Shown: positions 46,553 through 55,812, counted from the first letter of the stretch. The stretch is DNA of 64,000 bases from Streptomyces albus subsp. albus (GCF_000725885.1 NZ_JODR01000033.1:1-64000), one strand, 5' to 3'. Program-made: numbers and translations. The notes: generated from the sequence alone by a model not told the origin.

Positions 46553-47761
46553 ATGACCGTCACCCAGACCGGCCGGCCGGCCGCGGTGCCGAACACGGCC
46601 GAGGACATCCTCGCGGCGGTGCGTGCCCTGGTCCCCCTGCTGCGGGACCGCTCGGCGCAGATCGAGCAGCTGCGGCGGCTGCCCGCCGACGTCGTGGAGC
46701 TGGTGCGGGCCACTGGTGTGTTCCGCATGGGGTTCGGCACCGAGTTCGGCGGTCCGGCCCTCACCGCGGCCGAGCAGACCCGCGTGCTCGAAGAACTCTC
46801 CTACGGGGACTCCTCGGTCGGGTGGTGCGCGATGGTCGGCATGGACAGCGGGCTGTTCGCCACCTACCTGTCCCCCACTGCTGTGCGCGAGATGTTCCCC
46901 ACCCTGGATGTGTCCACCGCGGGAATGCTCGCGCCCGCCGGCCGGGCCGAACGCGTCCCGGGCGGCTACCGGCTCAGCGGCCACTGGAGCTTCGGCAGCG
47001 GGATCGCGCACGCCGACTGGGTGTTCGCCGGCGCGCACACCACGACCGGCGGCGAACTCGACCGTGACGCGCGGGGCAAGCCCAACTGGCGGGTGCTGCT
47101 GCTGCCGCCCGGCGAGGTGGAGCTGACCGACACCTGGCACGCCACCGGGCTGGCCGGGTCCGGCAGCATGGACTACGAGATCGACGGGGTCTTCGTCCCC
47201 GAGGAGCGCACCTTCAGCTTCCGTGAGCCGCGCAGCCGCACGGGGCCGCTGTCCACTCCGGATCTCCAGATGCGCAAGATGCCCGGCGTCCCGCTGGGTG
47301 CCGCCCGCGCCGCCCTCGACCAGGTCCGGCAGGCGGCGCGGCGGTGCACCGACCCGGCGACCGGCCGGCCGTGGTCCGAGGAGCCCCGCGTCCAGCTCGT
47401 CCTCGCCGAGTGCCAGGCGGAGCTGTCCGCCGCCCGCCACGCCGTCCACCGCAGTCTCGAACACCGCTGGAACCGGCTGGCGGCCGGGCTGACCCAGGCG
47501 GACCTCACCCCTGATGAGCGGGTCGAGACGATGCTGGCCCGGGTGCGTGCCTTCCGGGGCGCGCGCGCCGTCGTCCGCCGGCTTGGCGACCTGGCGGCCA
47601 CCGCCTCCCTCCTCGACCCCGCGCCGCTGGACCGGCGGCTGCGCGACCTGGAGACCATGTGCCAGCACTTCATGGCACAGGACCAGATCATCCAGTCCGC
47701 GGGCGCCTTCCTGCTGGGCGGCGCCCCCCGCAACCCTCTCGTGCTCGGGATTCTCGACTAG
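46553..47761 (+). CDS. Group-D flavin monooxygenase-like protein, paralogue 2
   Basis: A 402-residue paralogue of the previous gene, sharing all its blocks (VPNTAEDILAAVRAL, SSVGWCAMVGMDSGLF, TWHATGLAGSGSMDYEIDGV, RRLRDLETMCQHFMAQD). The substrate-facing middle differs, for example an RRCTDPATGRPW segment where the others have TKVNR. That suggests a distinct substrate or position instead of a redundant copy. The next gene starts 14 bases after its stop. Confidence 0.85.
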   Translation: MTVTQTGRPAAVPNTAEDILAAVRALVPLLRDRSAQIEQLRRLPADVVELVRATGVFRMGFGTEFGGPALTAAEQTRVLEELSYGDSSVGWCAMVGMDSGLFATYLSPTAVREMFPTLDVSTAGMLAPAGRAERVPGGYRLSGHWSFGSGIAHADWVFAGAHTTTGGELDRDARGKPNWRVLLLPPGEVELTDTWHATGLAGSGSMDYEIDGVFVPEERTFSFREPRSRTGPLSTPDLQMRKMPGVPLGAARAALDQVRQAARRCTDPATGRPWSEEPRVQLVLAECQAELSAARHAVHRSLEHRWNRLAAGLTQADLTPDERVETMLARVRAFRGARAVVRRLGDLAATASLLDPAPLDRRLRDLETMCQHFMAQDQIIQSAGAFLLGGAPRNPLVLGILD

Positions 47762-47774
47762 GAGCTGTGTTCCG

Positions 47775-49427
47775 ATGGCCTACGCCGACCTCACCCGGCA
47801 ACCCCTGCATTCGCGTTCCGGGCCGGACACGTACTGGAGCACCACCAACGTCGGCGAGGCCTTCCCCGGCGTCGTCACACCCCTGGGCTGGTCGCTGTGC
47901 GGCCCGGGGGTGGAGGTGGGCATCCGCGACAGCTACGCGCGGGTGGGGGCGCTCCCGCGCAAGGAGGTGCGCGTTCCCGACCGGGTGGAGGACCGGCTCA
48001 TCTCCGTCTTCTACGGCCGCGGCGCACTGAATGTGAACTTCTTCTGCCGGATGGGCGCGCGCCTCCCCGGCAGCGCACCGGACGCCATCGCCCGGCAGTT
48101 CCTCGGCGAGCTGCCCCCCGGTGTCCCCGCCCGCAGCACCCTGCGCCGGCTGCCGGCCGTCGCGCTGAAGATGCCCGCGGCCCAGGCCACCGTCCGCCGT
48201 GACGTGCTGCGCCGCACCGCACCCGTCAAGCCCTGGTGGCAGCAGTGGGTGTCCCGTCTCGACACCCTCGATCTGCCCGCCGCACGTGCCGCACTGGACG
48301 AGGCGCGGTCCCGCTTCACCGAGATGCTCCGCGTCCAGGCGGCCGGCCTGTTCATCGGCGTGCAGACCGTCTACGACCGGCTGGACGCCCTGGTGCAGAG
48401 CGCCGGGCCGGCTCCCGAGGTGGCCGAGGCGCTGATGGGCGGCCAGGGGTCGCACGCCGAGAGCAGGCTGATCGGTGACCTGTGGGCGCTGGGCCGGGGC
48501 GCGATGTCCCTGGACGGTTTCCTGGCCGAGCACGGCTACCACGGCCCCGACGAGGGAGAGGTCTCGGCACGGGTGTGGCGCGAGGACCCCGCGCCCGTGC
48601 TGCGGCTGGCCGAACAGTACGCCGCTCTCGGCTCCGGTGCGGATCCGGGTGAGGCGGCGGTACGGCGGGCCGCCGCGCGACGGGAGGCCGAACGCGCCCT
48701 CCTCGCCGCGCTGCCCGCCCACCGGCGGCCCGGGGCACGGCTCGTGCTCAGGCTGGCGCTGTCCCGTATCCCGCTGCGCGGCGTCGCCAAGGCGGCGTTC
48801 CTCCAGGCACTGGACGTGGCACGCGGCGCCGCCCGACGGATCGGCACCCACCTGGCCGACGAGGGCGTACTGGACGACCCGGAGGACGTGTTCTGCTTCA
48901 CCGCCGACGAGCTGGCCGGCGCTCTCCCCCACGACGCGGCGGGCATCGCCGCCGAACGGCGTGCCCAGCGCGCCGAGTTCCAGAGCATCGCCCTGCCGGC
49001 GCACTGGCGGGGCAACCCGGAACCGGTGCGGCAGGCCCCCGCCGGGCCGGCGGCCGGGCTCCGCACCGGGGTCCGGGGCATCGGCGCCGCCGGAGGCGTG
49101 GCCGAAGGCGTCGTGCGGGTCGTGCACGACGCGGCGTTCACCGAGGTGGAGCCCGGCGACATCCTCGTCTGCGCGACGACCGACCCGAGCTGGGCCTCGG
49201 TGCTGTTCCTCTCCGGCGCGCTGGTGGTCGATGTGGGCGGCCCGCTGAGCCATGCCGCCGTCGTCGCCCGGGAGATCGGCGTGCCGTGCGTCGTGGGCAC
49301 CGGTGACGGCACCCGCGCCCTGGCCACCGGCGACCGGGTGCGTGTCGACGGCGGGGCGGGAACCGTCGAAGTCCTCGACCGGGCCGCGGTCCTCACCGCC
49401 CAGGAGCCGAAGGGCGGCGCCTCATGA
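47775..49427 (+). CDS. Dikinase-like protein: substrate domain plus phosphohistidine swivel domain, no ATP-grasp
   Basis: A 550-residue protein related to the substrate and swivel parts of PEP synthase, rifampin phosphotransferase and phenylphosphate synthase subunit 1. The N-terminus YWSTTNVGEAFPGVVTPLGW is the family opening of the substrate domain. The middle is helical (HGYHGPDEGEVSARVWREDP). The C-terminal swivel carries the phospho-His493 in VVDVGGPLSHAAVVAREIGV. No ATP-binding domain is present, so it needs a phosphate donor partner; the ATP-grasp protein at 53039 is the obvious one. Likely role: transfer of phosphate from His to a hydroxyl of the pathway substrate. Its stop overlaps paralogue 3 (ATGA). 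Confidence 0.83.
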   Translation: MAYADLTRQPLHSRSGPDTYWSTTNVGEAFPGVVTPLGWSLCGPGVEVGIRDSYARVGALPRKEVRVPDRVEDRLISVFYGRGALNVNFFCRMGARLPGSAPDAIARQFLGELPPGVPARSTLRRLPAVALKMPAAQATVRRDVLRRTAPVKPWWQQWVSRLDTLDLPAARAALDEARSRFTEMLRVQAAGLFIGVQTVYDRLDALVQSAGPAPEVAEALMGGQGSHAESRLIGDLWALGRGAMSLDGFLAEHGYHGPDEGEVSARVWREDPAPVLRLAEQYAALGSGADPGEAAVRRAAARREAERALLAALPAHRRPGARLVLRLALSRIPLRGVAKAAFLQALDVARGAARRIGTHLADEGVLDDPEDVFCFTADELAGALPHDAAGIAAERRAQRAEFQSIALPAHWRGNPEPVRQAPAGPAAGLRTGVRGIGAAGGVAEGVVRVVHDAAFTEVEPGDILVCATTDPSWASVLFLSGALVVDVGGPLSHAAVVAREIGVPCVVGTGDGTRALATGDRVRVDGGAGTVEVLDRAAVLTAQEPKGGAS

Positions 49428-50623
49428 CCGCACCCGTCGCCTCCGTCCCGAACACGGCCGCTCAGATCCTGGCCGCCGCCCGGGCCCTCGCGCCCACCCT
49501 GCGGGAGCACTCGGCCGAGATCGAGGAGCACCGTGGGCTCTCCGCCCGTCTGGTGGAGCTGCTGCGCGGCACCGGCGTCTTCCGTATGGGCTTCCCCCGT
49601 GCGCTCGGCGGCCCGGGCCTCAGCTCGACCGAGCAGATCGAGGTCATCGAGGCCCTCAGCTACGGCGACACCTCGGCCGGCTGGTGCGCGATGATCGGCA
49701 TGGACGCCGGGCTGTACGCCCTCTCGGACGCGGCGGTCCGCGAGATGTTCCCGAACCTGGACGTGATCGCGGCCGGCATGCTCCCGCCCGTCGGCCGCGC
49801 CGACCGGGTCCCGGGCGGCTACCGGCTGAACGGGCGCTGGGGCTTCGCCAGCGGCATCGCGCACGCCGACTGGGTCAGCGCGGGGGCGTTCGTCCACACC
49901 GACGGCCGGCCCGAGCGCACCGCATCGGGGGCGCCCTACTGGCGGATCATGATGGTGCGCCCGCACGAGGTGAGCGTCGTCGACAACTGGTACGCGACGG
50001 GCCTGGCCGGCAGCGGCAGCGCCGACTTCACCGTGGACGACGTTTTCGTACCGGAGGAACACACCTTCAGCCTCGGCGAACCCACCCGCACCGGCCCGCT
50101 GGCAGCGCCCGACGCGCTGATGCGGAAGATGCCCGCCGTCGCGCTGGGTGTGGCACGCGCCGCACTCGACCATGTGCGAGAGGTCGCCAGGACCAAGGTC
50201 AACCGGTTGACCGGGACGCCCTGGGCCGAGGACCAGCGGGTCCAGTGCACGGTCGCCGAGTGCGAGGCCGCATATCTGTCGGTGCGGCACGCCGTCCACG
50301 GCAGTCTGCGGCACCGGTGGGAGCGGCTGGAGGGCGGCGCGGCACTCGGCGACCTCACCCCCGACGAGCGCATCGCCACCATGCTGACCCGGCTGGCCGC
50401 CATGCGCGGCGCCCGCGGCATCGTCCGCCGGCTGTACGACCTGCTGGCCACGGCCTCGGTCTACCGGCCCTCACCCATGGACCGCTGGCTGCGGGACATG
50501 GAGACCATGTGCCAGCACGTCATGGCACAGGACCAGATCATCCAGTCCGCGGGGGCCTTCCTGCTCGGCGGCCGGCCCAGGTTCCCCCTGGCTCTCGGCA
50601 TCGTGCACCAGGAGTCGTCATGA
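49424..50623 (+). CDS. Group-D flavin monooxygenase-like protein, paralogue 3
   Basis: A 399-residue third paralogue: VPNTAAQILAAARALAPTLR, GVFRMGFPRALGGPGL, YGDTSAGWCAMIGMDAGLYA, YATGLAGSGSADFTVDDVFV, MDRWLRDMETMCQHVMAQDQ. It differs from the other two in the loop before the flavin region (SADFTVDD for SMDYEIDG). It overlaps the half-dikinase gene upstream and the adenylation gene downstream by four bases each, so oxygenation, phosphorylation and adenylation genes are translated as one unit. Confidence 0.85.
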   Translation: MTAPVASVPNTAAQILAAARALAPTLREHSAEIEEHRGLSARLVELLRGTGVFRMGFPRALGGPGLSSTEQIEVIEALSYGDTSAGWCAMIGMDAGLYALSDAAVREMFPNLDVIAAGMLPPVGRADRVPGGYRLNGRWGFASGIAHADWVSAGAFVHTDGRPERTASGAPYWRIMMVRPHEVSVVDNWYATGLAGSGSADFTVDDVFVPEEHTFSLGEPTRTGPLAAPDALMRKMPAVALGVARAALDHVREVARTKVNRLTGTPWAEDQRVQCTVAECEAAYLSVRHAVHGSLRHRWERLEGGAALGDLTPDERIATMLTRLAAMRGARGIVRRLYDLLATASVYRPSPMDRWLRDMETMCQHVMAQDQIIQSAGAFLLGGRPRFPLALGIVHQESS

Positions 50624-52272
50624 ACACTTCCGTGACCGCGCACCGGGCGGCCGTGCTGCACGGCGGCCCGCCGCCTCCGCTTCCGGTCGCCCACCTGGGG
50701 CAGGCGCTGCTGCGGGCGGCGCGGCGCACCGCGGCCGGCGAGATCGTCCACCTCGACGGGACGGGACCCGGCCGGCGGGTGGGTTACCCGCGACTGCTGC
50801 ACGACGCAGCACGCATTCTCGGCGCCGCGCGCGAGCGCGGAGCGCGTCCGGGTGACCGCGTGGTGCTCCAACTGCCCGACGAGGCGGACCTGCTGGCCGT
50901 CTTCTGGGCCTGCCAGCTCGGCGGCCTGGTGCCGGTACCGGTGGCTGCGACTCCGCCGCCCGGCAGCCAGCTCTCCGCGGCCGATCTGCTGGCCGCCGCC
51001 TGCCGCGTCGCCGACCGGCCGTGGGTCGTCACCTCCGCCGCGGCCGGCACGCTGTCCGGCCCCGCCGCGGGAGCGGCACCGGACCGGGCAGGACCCGCCG
51101 TGGGGAAGCGGCTGGGCACGGTCGAGGAGTTGCGTACCGGCGCGGCCACCGACGACTTCCACGCGGCGGCTCCCGACGATCTGGCCGCCCTGCTGCTGAC
51201 CTCCGGCAGCACCGGCGTGCCCAAGGCCGTCATGCTGACCCACCGCAACATCCTCAGCCGCGCCCACGCCTCCGCCCTCGTCCGGGGGCTCTCCCACCGC
51301 AGCCGGACGTTCAACTGGATGCCGCTCGACCATGTGGGCGGCCTGATCATGTTCCACGCGCGGGACGTGCTGCTGGGCTGCCACCAGGTGCACGCCCGCA
51401 CCCGCTGGGTCCTCGACGACCCGCTGCGCTGGCTGGACGTGCTCAGCGGCCACCGCTGTGACACCACGTGGGCGCCGGACTTCGCCTTCGGGCTGGTCAT
51501 CGACGAGGCGGCACGCGTACCCGGGCGCGACTGGGACCTCAGCCGCCTTCGTTACGTCATGAACGGCGGTGAGCCGGTCCGTCCCAAGGTGGCGCGGAAG
51601 TTCCTCGCGCTCCTGGCCCCCTTCGGCCTGCCCGCCACGGCCGTGCACCCCGGGTGGGGCATGTCGGAGACCGCTTCCGGGGTGGTCGACTGGATCTACA
51701 CCCCTTCCGGCTCCGGTGCCGAGGAACGGTACGTCCCCGTGGGCAGGCCGCATCCGGGGGTGTCGGTGCGCATCGTGGACGACGAGGGTGAGCCGCTGCG
51801 CGAGGGCGAGACCGGCCGGCTCCAGGTCACCGGCGCCCCCGTCACCGCCGGGTACTTCGGCAACCCGCGCCACAACCGGCTCTCCTTCACCGCCGATGGC
51901 TGGTTCCGCACCGGCGATCTCGGCTACGTCTCGGACGGCCTCCTGACGGTCACCGGCCGCGCCGACGACGTGCTCGCCCTGGACGGTGTCCGCTGCCACG
52001 CGCACGAGATCGCGGCTGCGGTCGAGGAACTGCCCTTCGTGGAGCCGTCGTTCACCGTAGCCCGCGTTTCCACGACTGCGGACGGAAACGCCGACGCGTT
52101 GGAGGTCCTCTTCCACCACCGGGACGGCACCTCCAACGACAGGGACAACTGGCGCATCGTCGCCCACGTCGCGGAGACGTTCGGTCTCACGGTCGCGCGC
52201 GTCACTCCCGTCGCCAAGGAAGTCGTGGCGAAAACCGGCATCGGGAAAATCAAACGCACGCAGCAGCCCTGA
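50620..52272 (+). CDS. FAAL-like AMP-dependent ligase
   Basis: A 550-residue adenylate-forming enzyme. The P-loop LLTSGSTGVPKAVML is at 192-206, FNWMPLDHVGGLIMFH has the FAAL/PKS-loading style, then HPGWGMSETASG, DGWFRTGDLGYV and the A10 Lys in AKTGIGKIKR near the C-terminus. It activates a carboxylic acid as acyl-AMP. No carrier protein, PKS or NRPS gene lies in the window, so the acyl group probably goes to CoA or directly to an amine or another nucleophile. It starts inside the stop of paralogue 3 (ATGA). A 155-base gap with a partly A-rich leader follows. Confidence 0.87.
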   Translation: MNTSVTAHRAAVLHGGPPPPLPVAHLGQALLRAARRTAAGEIVHLDGTGPGRRVGYPRLLHDAARILGAARERGARPGDRVVLQLPDEADLLAVFWACQLGGLVPVPVAATPPPGSQLSAADLLAAACRVADRPWVVTSAAAGTLSGPAAGAAPDRAGPAVGKRLGTVEELRTGAATDDFHAAAPDDLAALLLTSGSTGVPKAVMLTHRNILSRAHASALVRGLSHRSRTFNWMPLDHVGGLIMFHARDVLLGCHQVHARTRWVLDDPLRWLDVLSGHRCDTTWAPDFAFGLVIDEAARVPGRDWDLSRLRYVMNGGEPVRPKVARKFLALLAPFGLPATAVHPGWGMSETASGVVDWIYTPSGSGAEERYVPVGRPHPGVSVRIVDDEGEPLREGETGRLQVTGAPVTAGYFGNPRHNRLSFTADGWFRTGDLGYVSDGLLTVTGRADDVLALDGVRCHAHEIAAAVEELPFVEPSFTVARVSTTADGNADALEVLFHHRDGTSNDRDNWRIVAHVAETFGLTVARVTPVAKEVVAKTGIGKIKRTQQP

Positions 52273-52427
52273 AGCCTGACGGCTCGGCCGAGGCGCTGCT
52301 CGTATCCGGAAGCCGACGGAAGAAACCCACCGTCCAAGCAGCCGGGAAACGCAGGCGGGGAAAGCCGGCGCGGCGGCCGGCATTTCTCCGGAGTGGGAAA
52401 GTCAGAAGACCGAAGGGGGAATACGTG

Positions 52428-53042
52428 ATGTCCGAGGAACTGCAGGTGCTCCAGACCGTCCGGCTGAAAGGACGGCCCACAACGGACCAGATCGCGGCGG
52501 CCTGCGGGCTGGATTCCGAGGCGGTGGACCGCGTGCTGCGAGTCCAGGCCGAGGCCGGCCGCTGCACGCGGACGCACGGCCGCCACGCCCTCGCGCCCGC
52601 CGGCCGTGACCGTCTCCGCCAGCTCCTCGCCGCGGAACGCGCCGGTCTCGACCAGTCGGCCCTGGCCCGCGCGTACGAGGACTTCGTCGCGTACAACACC
52701 GCCCTCAAGAGCCTGGTGACCGACTGGCAACTGGTGGACGGCACCACGGTCAACGACCACAGCGACGCGGCCTACGACGCCGGGATCGTCGAGCGGCTGA
52801 CGCAGCTGCACACGGCCTTCCGCGAGCCGCTGGCGCACCTGGCCGGTCTCGCGCCGCGGCTGGGCCGGTATCCGCGCCGGCTCTCCGACGCGCTGGCGAA
52901 GGTACGGGCCGGTGACCACGGCTGGCTGGCCCGGCCGCTGATCGACAGCTACCACACCGTGTGGTTCGAACTGCACGAGGAACTCCTCGGGCTGACGGGC
53001 CGCGAGCGGGTGCACGAGGCCGCCGCGGGGCGGGCCGGATGA
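52428..53042 (+). CDS. Small winged-helix-like protein coupled to the PPDK-type gene
   Basis: A 204-residue protein. The N-terminal 75 residues look like a winged helix (LQVLQTVRLKGRPTTDQIAA, SEAVDRVLRVQAEAGR); the rest is helical (ARAYEDFVAYNTALKSLVTD, SYHTVWFELHEELLGLTG). Its stop overlaps the ATG of the PPDK-type protein. A comparable small protein beside a short PPDK is known in mycobacteria (Rv1126c/Rv1127c); I recall this and did not check it. It may be a subunit or regulator of the dikinase and not a DNA-binding regulator. The ribosome site AAGGGGGA is good. Confidence 0.65.
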   Translation: MSEELQVLQTVRLKGRPTTDQIAAACGLDSEAVDRVLRVQAEAGRCTRTHGRHALAPAGRDRLRQLLAAERAGLDQSALARAYEDFVAYNTALKSLVTDWQLVDGTTVNDHSDAAYDAGIVERLTQLHTAFREPLAHLAGLAPRLGRYPRRLSDALAKVRAGDHGWLARPLIDSYHTVWFELHEELLGLTGRERVHEAAAGRAG

Positions 53043-54538
53043 CCGCCGTCTCCCGCCCCGCCTCGCGCGAGACCGTCGCCCTCGTCCTGGACGGCCGGAC
53101 CGGCCTGGGGGCGGATCTGCTCGGCGGCAAGGCCGCCGGCATCGAACGCATGCTCGCCCTGGGTGCCCCGGTTCCGCCCGCCTTCGTACTCACCACCGAG
53201 GCGGGCCGCCGCTTCCGCGCGGCATCCGGCCGGCTGGCGCCCGCGCTGTGGGCGCGCGTTCCGGGGCTGGTGCGCGCACTGGAACGGGCCACCGGACGGA
53301 CGTTCGGCTCCGGCCCCGACCCGCTGCTCGTCTCCGTACGGTCCGGAGCGCCACAGAGCATGCCCGGCATGATGGACACCGTCCTCAACATCGGCCTGTC
53401 GCCGGAGGCCCACCGGGCCCTCGCGGCCGGTGACCCGCATCTCGCCGCCGACACCCGGCGGCGGTTCGCCGCCCAGTTCACCGCCACCGTCGGCGTGCCG
53501 CCGCCCGACGACCCGTGGCGGCAACTGCGCCTCGCGGTCGAGGCGGTGTTCGCCTCCTGGAACTCGCCGCGTGCCGTCGCCTACCGCGCCGGACGCGGAC
53601 TCCCCTCCGGCACGGGCACCGCGGTGACCGTACAGGCGATGGTCTTCGGCAACAGGGACGCCTCCTCGGGCACGGGCGTGCTGTTCAGCCGCGACCCGCT
53701 GACCGGCGACACCGCGCCGTACGGCGAATGGCTGCCGTTCGGCCAGGGCGAGGACGTCGTCTCGGGACGCACCGACGCCCGCCCGCTGGAGTCACTGGGG
53801 GACGCCATGCCCCGCGTCCGGGAGCGGCTGCTCGACTGGGCCCGCGCCCTGGAGCGGGACGCCCGGGATGTGCAGGACATCGAGTTCACCGTCGAGTCGG
53901 GCACCTTGTGGCTGCTCCAGACCCGGGCGGCCAAGCGCTCGCCCCGCGCCGCGGTCCGCCACGCGGTGGCCCTGGCCGAGGAAGGAGTGATCAGCCGCCG
54001 CGAGGCCCTCACCCGGGTGTCCCCCGCCCAACTGGACGCGCTGCTGCGGCCGGGAATCGACCCGTCGGCGGCGCGGGCGGCCCGCATCCTGGCGCGGGGC
54101 AAAGCGGCGAGCCCGGGCATCGGTACCGGCGTCGCCGTCACCGTGCCCGACGCCGTCGGCGAGCCGGACTCGGGCGCTGACGGCACGGTGCTGGCCCGGC
54201 CCACGACCGACCCGGACGACGTGCCGGCCATGTCCCTGGCCCGCGCCGTGGTCACCGAGACGGGAGGCTCCACCTCGCACGCGGCCGTCGTCTGCCGGGA
54301 GCTGGCGGTGCCCTGCGTCGTCGGCTGCGGTACGGGAACGGCCGCGGCCCTGCGCGGGCGCACCGTGACGGTGGACGGCGGTACCGGACTCGTCTACGAG
54401 GGCGCGCTTCCGGTCCGTCCCCCGCACGCCGACGAGTCGTCCCTGGCGGCCCTCGCCGCGTGGGCGGCCGACGCGCCCGGGCTTCCGGTGACGGCGGCCC
54501 TGTCGCGGTGGCGCGACGGCCACCGCCCCGTACACTGA
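53039..54538 (+). CDS. PPDK/PEP-synthase-type protein: ATP-grasp plus phosphohistidine domain
   Basis: A 499-residue short dikinase. Residues 10-330 are the PPDK N-terminal ATP-grasp (LGGKAAGIERMLALGAPVPP, LLVSVRSGAPQSMPGMMDTV, GTGVLFSRDPLTGD, DIEFTVESGTLWLLQTRAAK). Residues 370-460 form the swivel domain with phospho-His414 in TETGGSTSHAAVVCRELAV. The PEP/pyruvate-binding barrel of full PPDK (about 870 residues) is absent, so it cannot make PEP alone. It likely loads phosphate from ATP and hands it to the substrate-domain protein at 47775, as the two subunits of phenylphosphate synthase do. Translationally coupled to the small protein upstream. Confidence 0.88.
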   Translation: MTAVSRPASRETVALVLDGRTGLGADLLGGKAAGIERMLALGAPVPPAFVLTTEAGRRFRAASGRLAPALWARVPGLVRALERATGRTFGSGPDPLLVSVRSGAPQSMPGMMDTVLNIGLSPEAHRALAAGDPHLAADTRRRFAAQFTATVGVPPPDDPWRQLRLAVEAVFASWNSPRAVAYRAGRGLPSGTGTAVTVQAMVFGNRDASSGTGVLFSRDPLTGDTAPYGEWLPFGQGEDVVSGRTDARPLESLGDAMPRVRERLLDWARALERDARDVQDIEFTVESGTLWLLQTRAAKRSPRAAVRHAVALAEEGVISRREALTRVSPAQLDALLRPGIDPSAARAARILARGKAASPGIGTGVAVTVPDAVGEPDSGADGTVLARPTTDPDDVPAMSLARAVVTETGGSTSHAAVVCRELAVPCVVGCGTGTAAALRGRTVTVDGGTGLVYEGALPVRPPHADESSLAALAAWAADAPGLPVTAALSRWRDGHRPVH

Positions 54539-54700
54539 CACGCTCGGTTCCGGGCGCATACGCCGTCCCGCGACCTTCCGCGCACCGGCGTTCGGGGGCG
54601 GCGCACGGTCCGAGCGCGAACGACATGCAGGCGACCGCCCGGCCGGCACCGGGCACTTGGCCGTCGGCGACCAGCCCATGGCGGCCGGGAAGGGGACTTG

Positions 54701-55648
54701 GTGGACTACGACGTGGTGGTCGTCGGCGGCGGTACCGCCGGACTGAGCGCGGCACTGACCCTGGCCCGGGCCGGCCGCCGCGTGACGGTCGTCGACAAGG
54801 GCGAGCCCCGCAACTCGCCCGCCGCACATCTGCACGGATTCCTCTCCCGGGACGGCACCGCTCCCGCCGACATGCTCCGCGTGGGCCGGGAGGAGGTCGC
54901 CGGATACGGCGGCACGTTCCTCGACACGGCCGTCACCACGGCACGGCCCGGCCCGCACGGCGGGTTCGTCGCCGAGCTGGAGACCGGCCGGCGGCTGACA
55001 GCACGCGCCCTGCTGGTGGCGACTGGCCTGCGCGACATCCTGCCGTCCGTCGCCGGGGTCGCCGAGCTGTGGGGCGGGGACGTACTGCACTGCCCCTACT
55101 GCCACGGTCACGAGGTGCGGGACAAACCGGTCGGTGTGCTCGGCGGGGAGAACCGCCCCTTCAGCCTGCACCAGGCCTCCCTGGTACGGCAGTGGTCCCC
55201 GGACGTGGTGTTCTTCCCCCATCCGATCGAGTTGGCCGACGAGGAACGCGAGCGGTTCCTCGCACGCGGCGTCCGCGTCGTGGAAGGGCCGGTCGAGCGG
55301 CTGGAGACCGACGGCGGCCGGCTGGCCGCCGTGCGGATGGGCGACGGTTCCGCCGTGGAGCGCTCCGCCCTGTTCGTCGGCCCCCGCTTCGTCCCCCGCG
55401 ACGAGCTGCTGACCGGGCTCGGCTGCGAGGTGGGACCCAGCGGATGGGTCACCGTGGACGCTTCCGGGGCCACGAGCGTGCCGGGGGTGTGGGCCGCGGG
55501 CAACGTCGTCAGCGAAGCCGCGCAGCTGGCCTCCGCGGCGGGCGCGGGCATGACGTCCGCCATCGCCCTCAACCACCATCTCCTCGCCGACGACATCGAC
55601 AGTGCCGTGGCGCACTACCGGGCCACGGGCACGGCCGTCTCCGACTGA
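54701..55648 (+). CDS. Thioredoxin-reductase-like flavin disulfide oxidoreductase (CPYC)
   Basis: A 315-residue TrxR-fold protein with FAD motif VVVVGGGTAGLSAALTLARAG, redox Cys131-Cys134 in LHCPYCHGHEV and the FAD-end motif GVWAAGNVVSEAAQLASAAG. The CPxC form occurs in dithiol oxidases such as GliT/HlmI as well as in uncharacterised reductases. The NADPH motif is poor (VGVLGGENRPFSLHQ), which favours an oxidase using O2. GTG 54701 has AAGGGG upstream; TTG 54698 is the alternative. It is the last enzyme before a 418-base leader, so it may protect or mature a thiol in the product, or be unrelated housekeeping. Confidence 0.83.
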   Translation: MDYDVVVVGGGTAGLSAALTLARAGRRVTVVDKGEPRNSPAAHLHGFLSRDGTAPADMLRVGREEVAGYGGTFLDTAVTTARPGPHGGFVAELETGRRLTARALLVATGLRDILPSVAGVAELWGGDVLHCPYCHGHEVRDKPVGVLGGENRPFSLHQASLVRQWSPDVVFFPHPIELADEERERFLARGVRVVEGPVERLETDGGRLAAVRMGDGSAVERSALFVGPRFVPRDELLTGLGCEVGPSGWVTVDASGATSVPGVWAAGNVVSEAAQLASAAGAGMTSAIALNHHLLADDIDSAVAHYRATGTAVSD

Positions 55649-55812
55649 CGTACCGCTCCGCGTGCGGGCGGTGGGCACAGGCCTTGTCGGCTGCTGTCGG
55701 CCGCTGTCGGCTGCTGCTCGCAGCCGGCCACTGCCCACCGCCCCGGAGCAGGACGCCGCCGGCCCCCGCGCTGCTGGACGCCCGCAAATCACCGCCGGGG
55801 AAGGCGAAGCGT

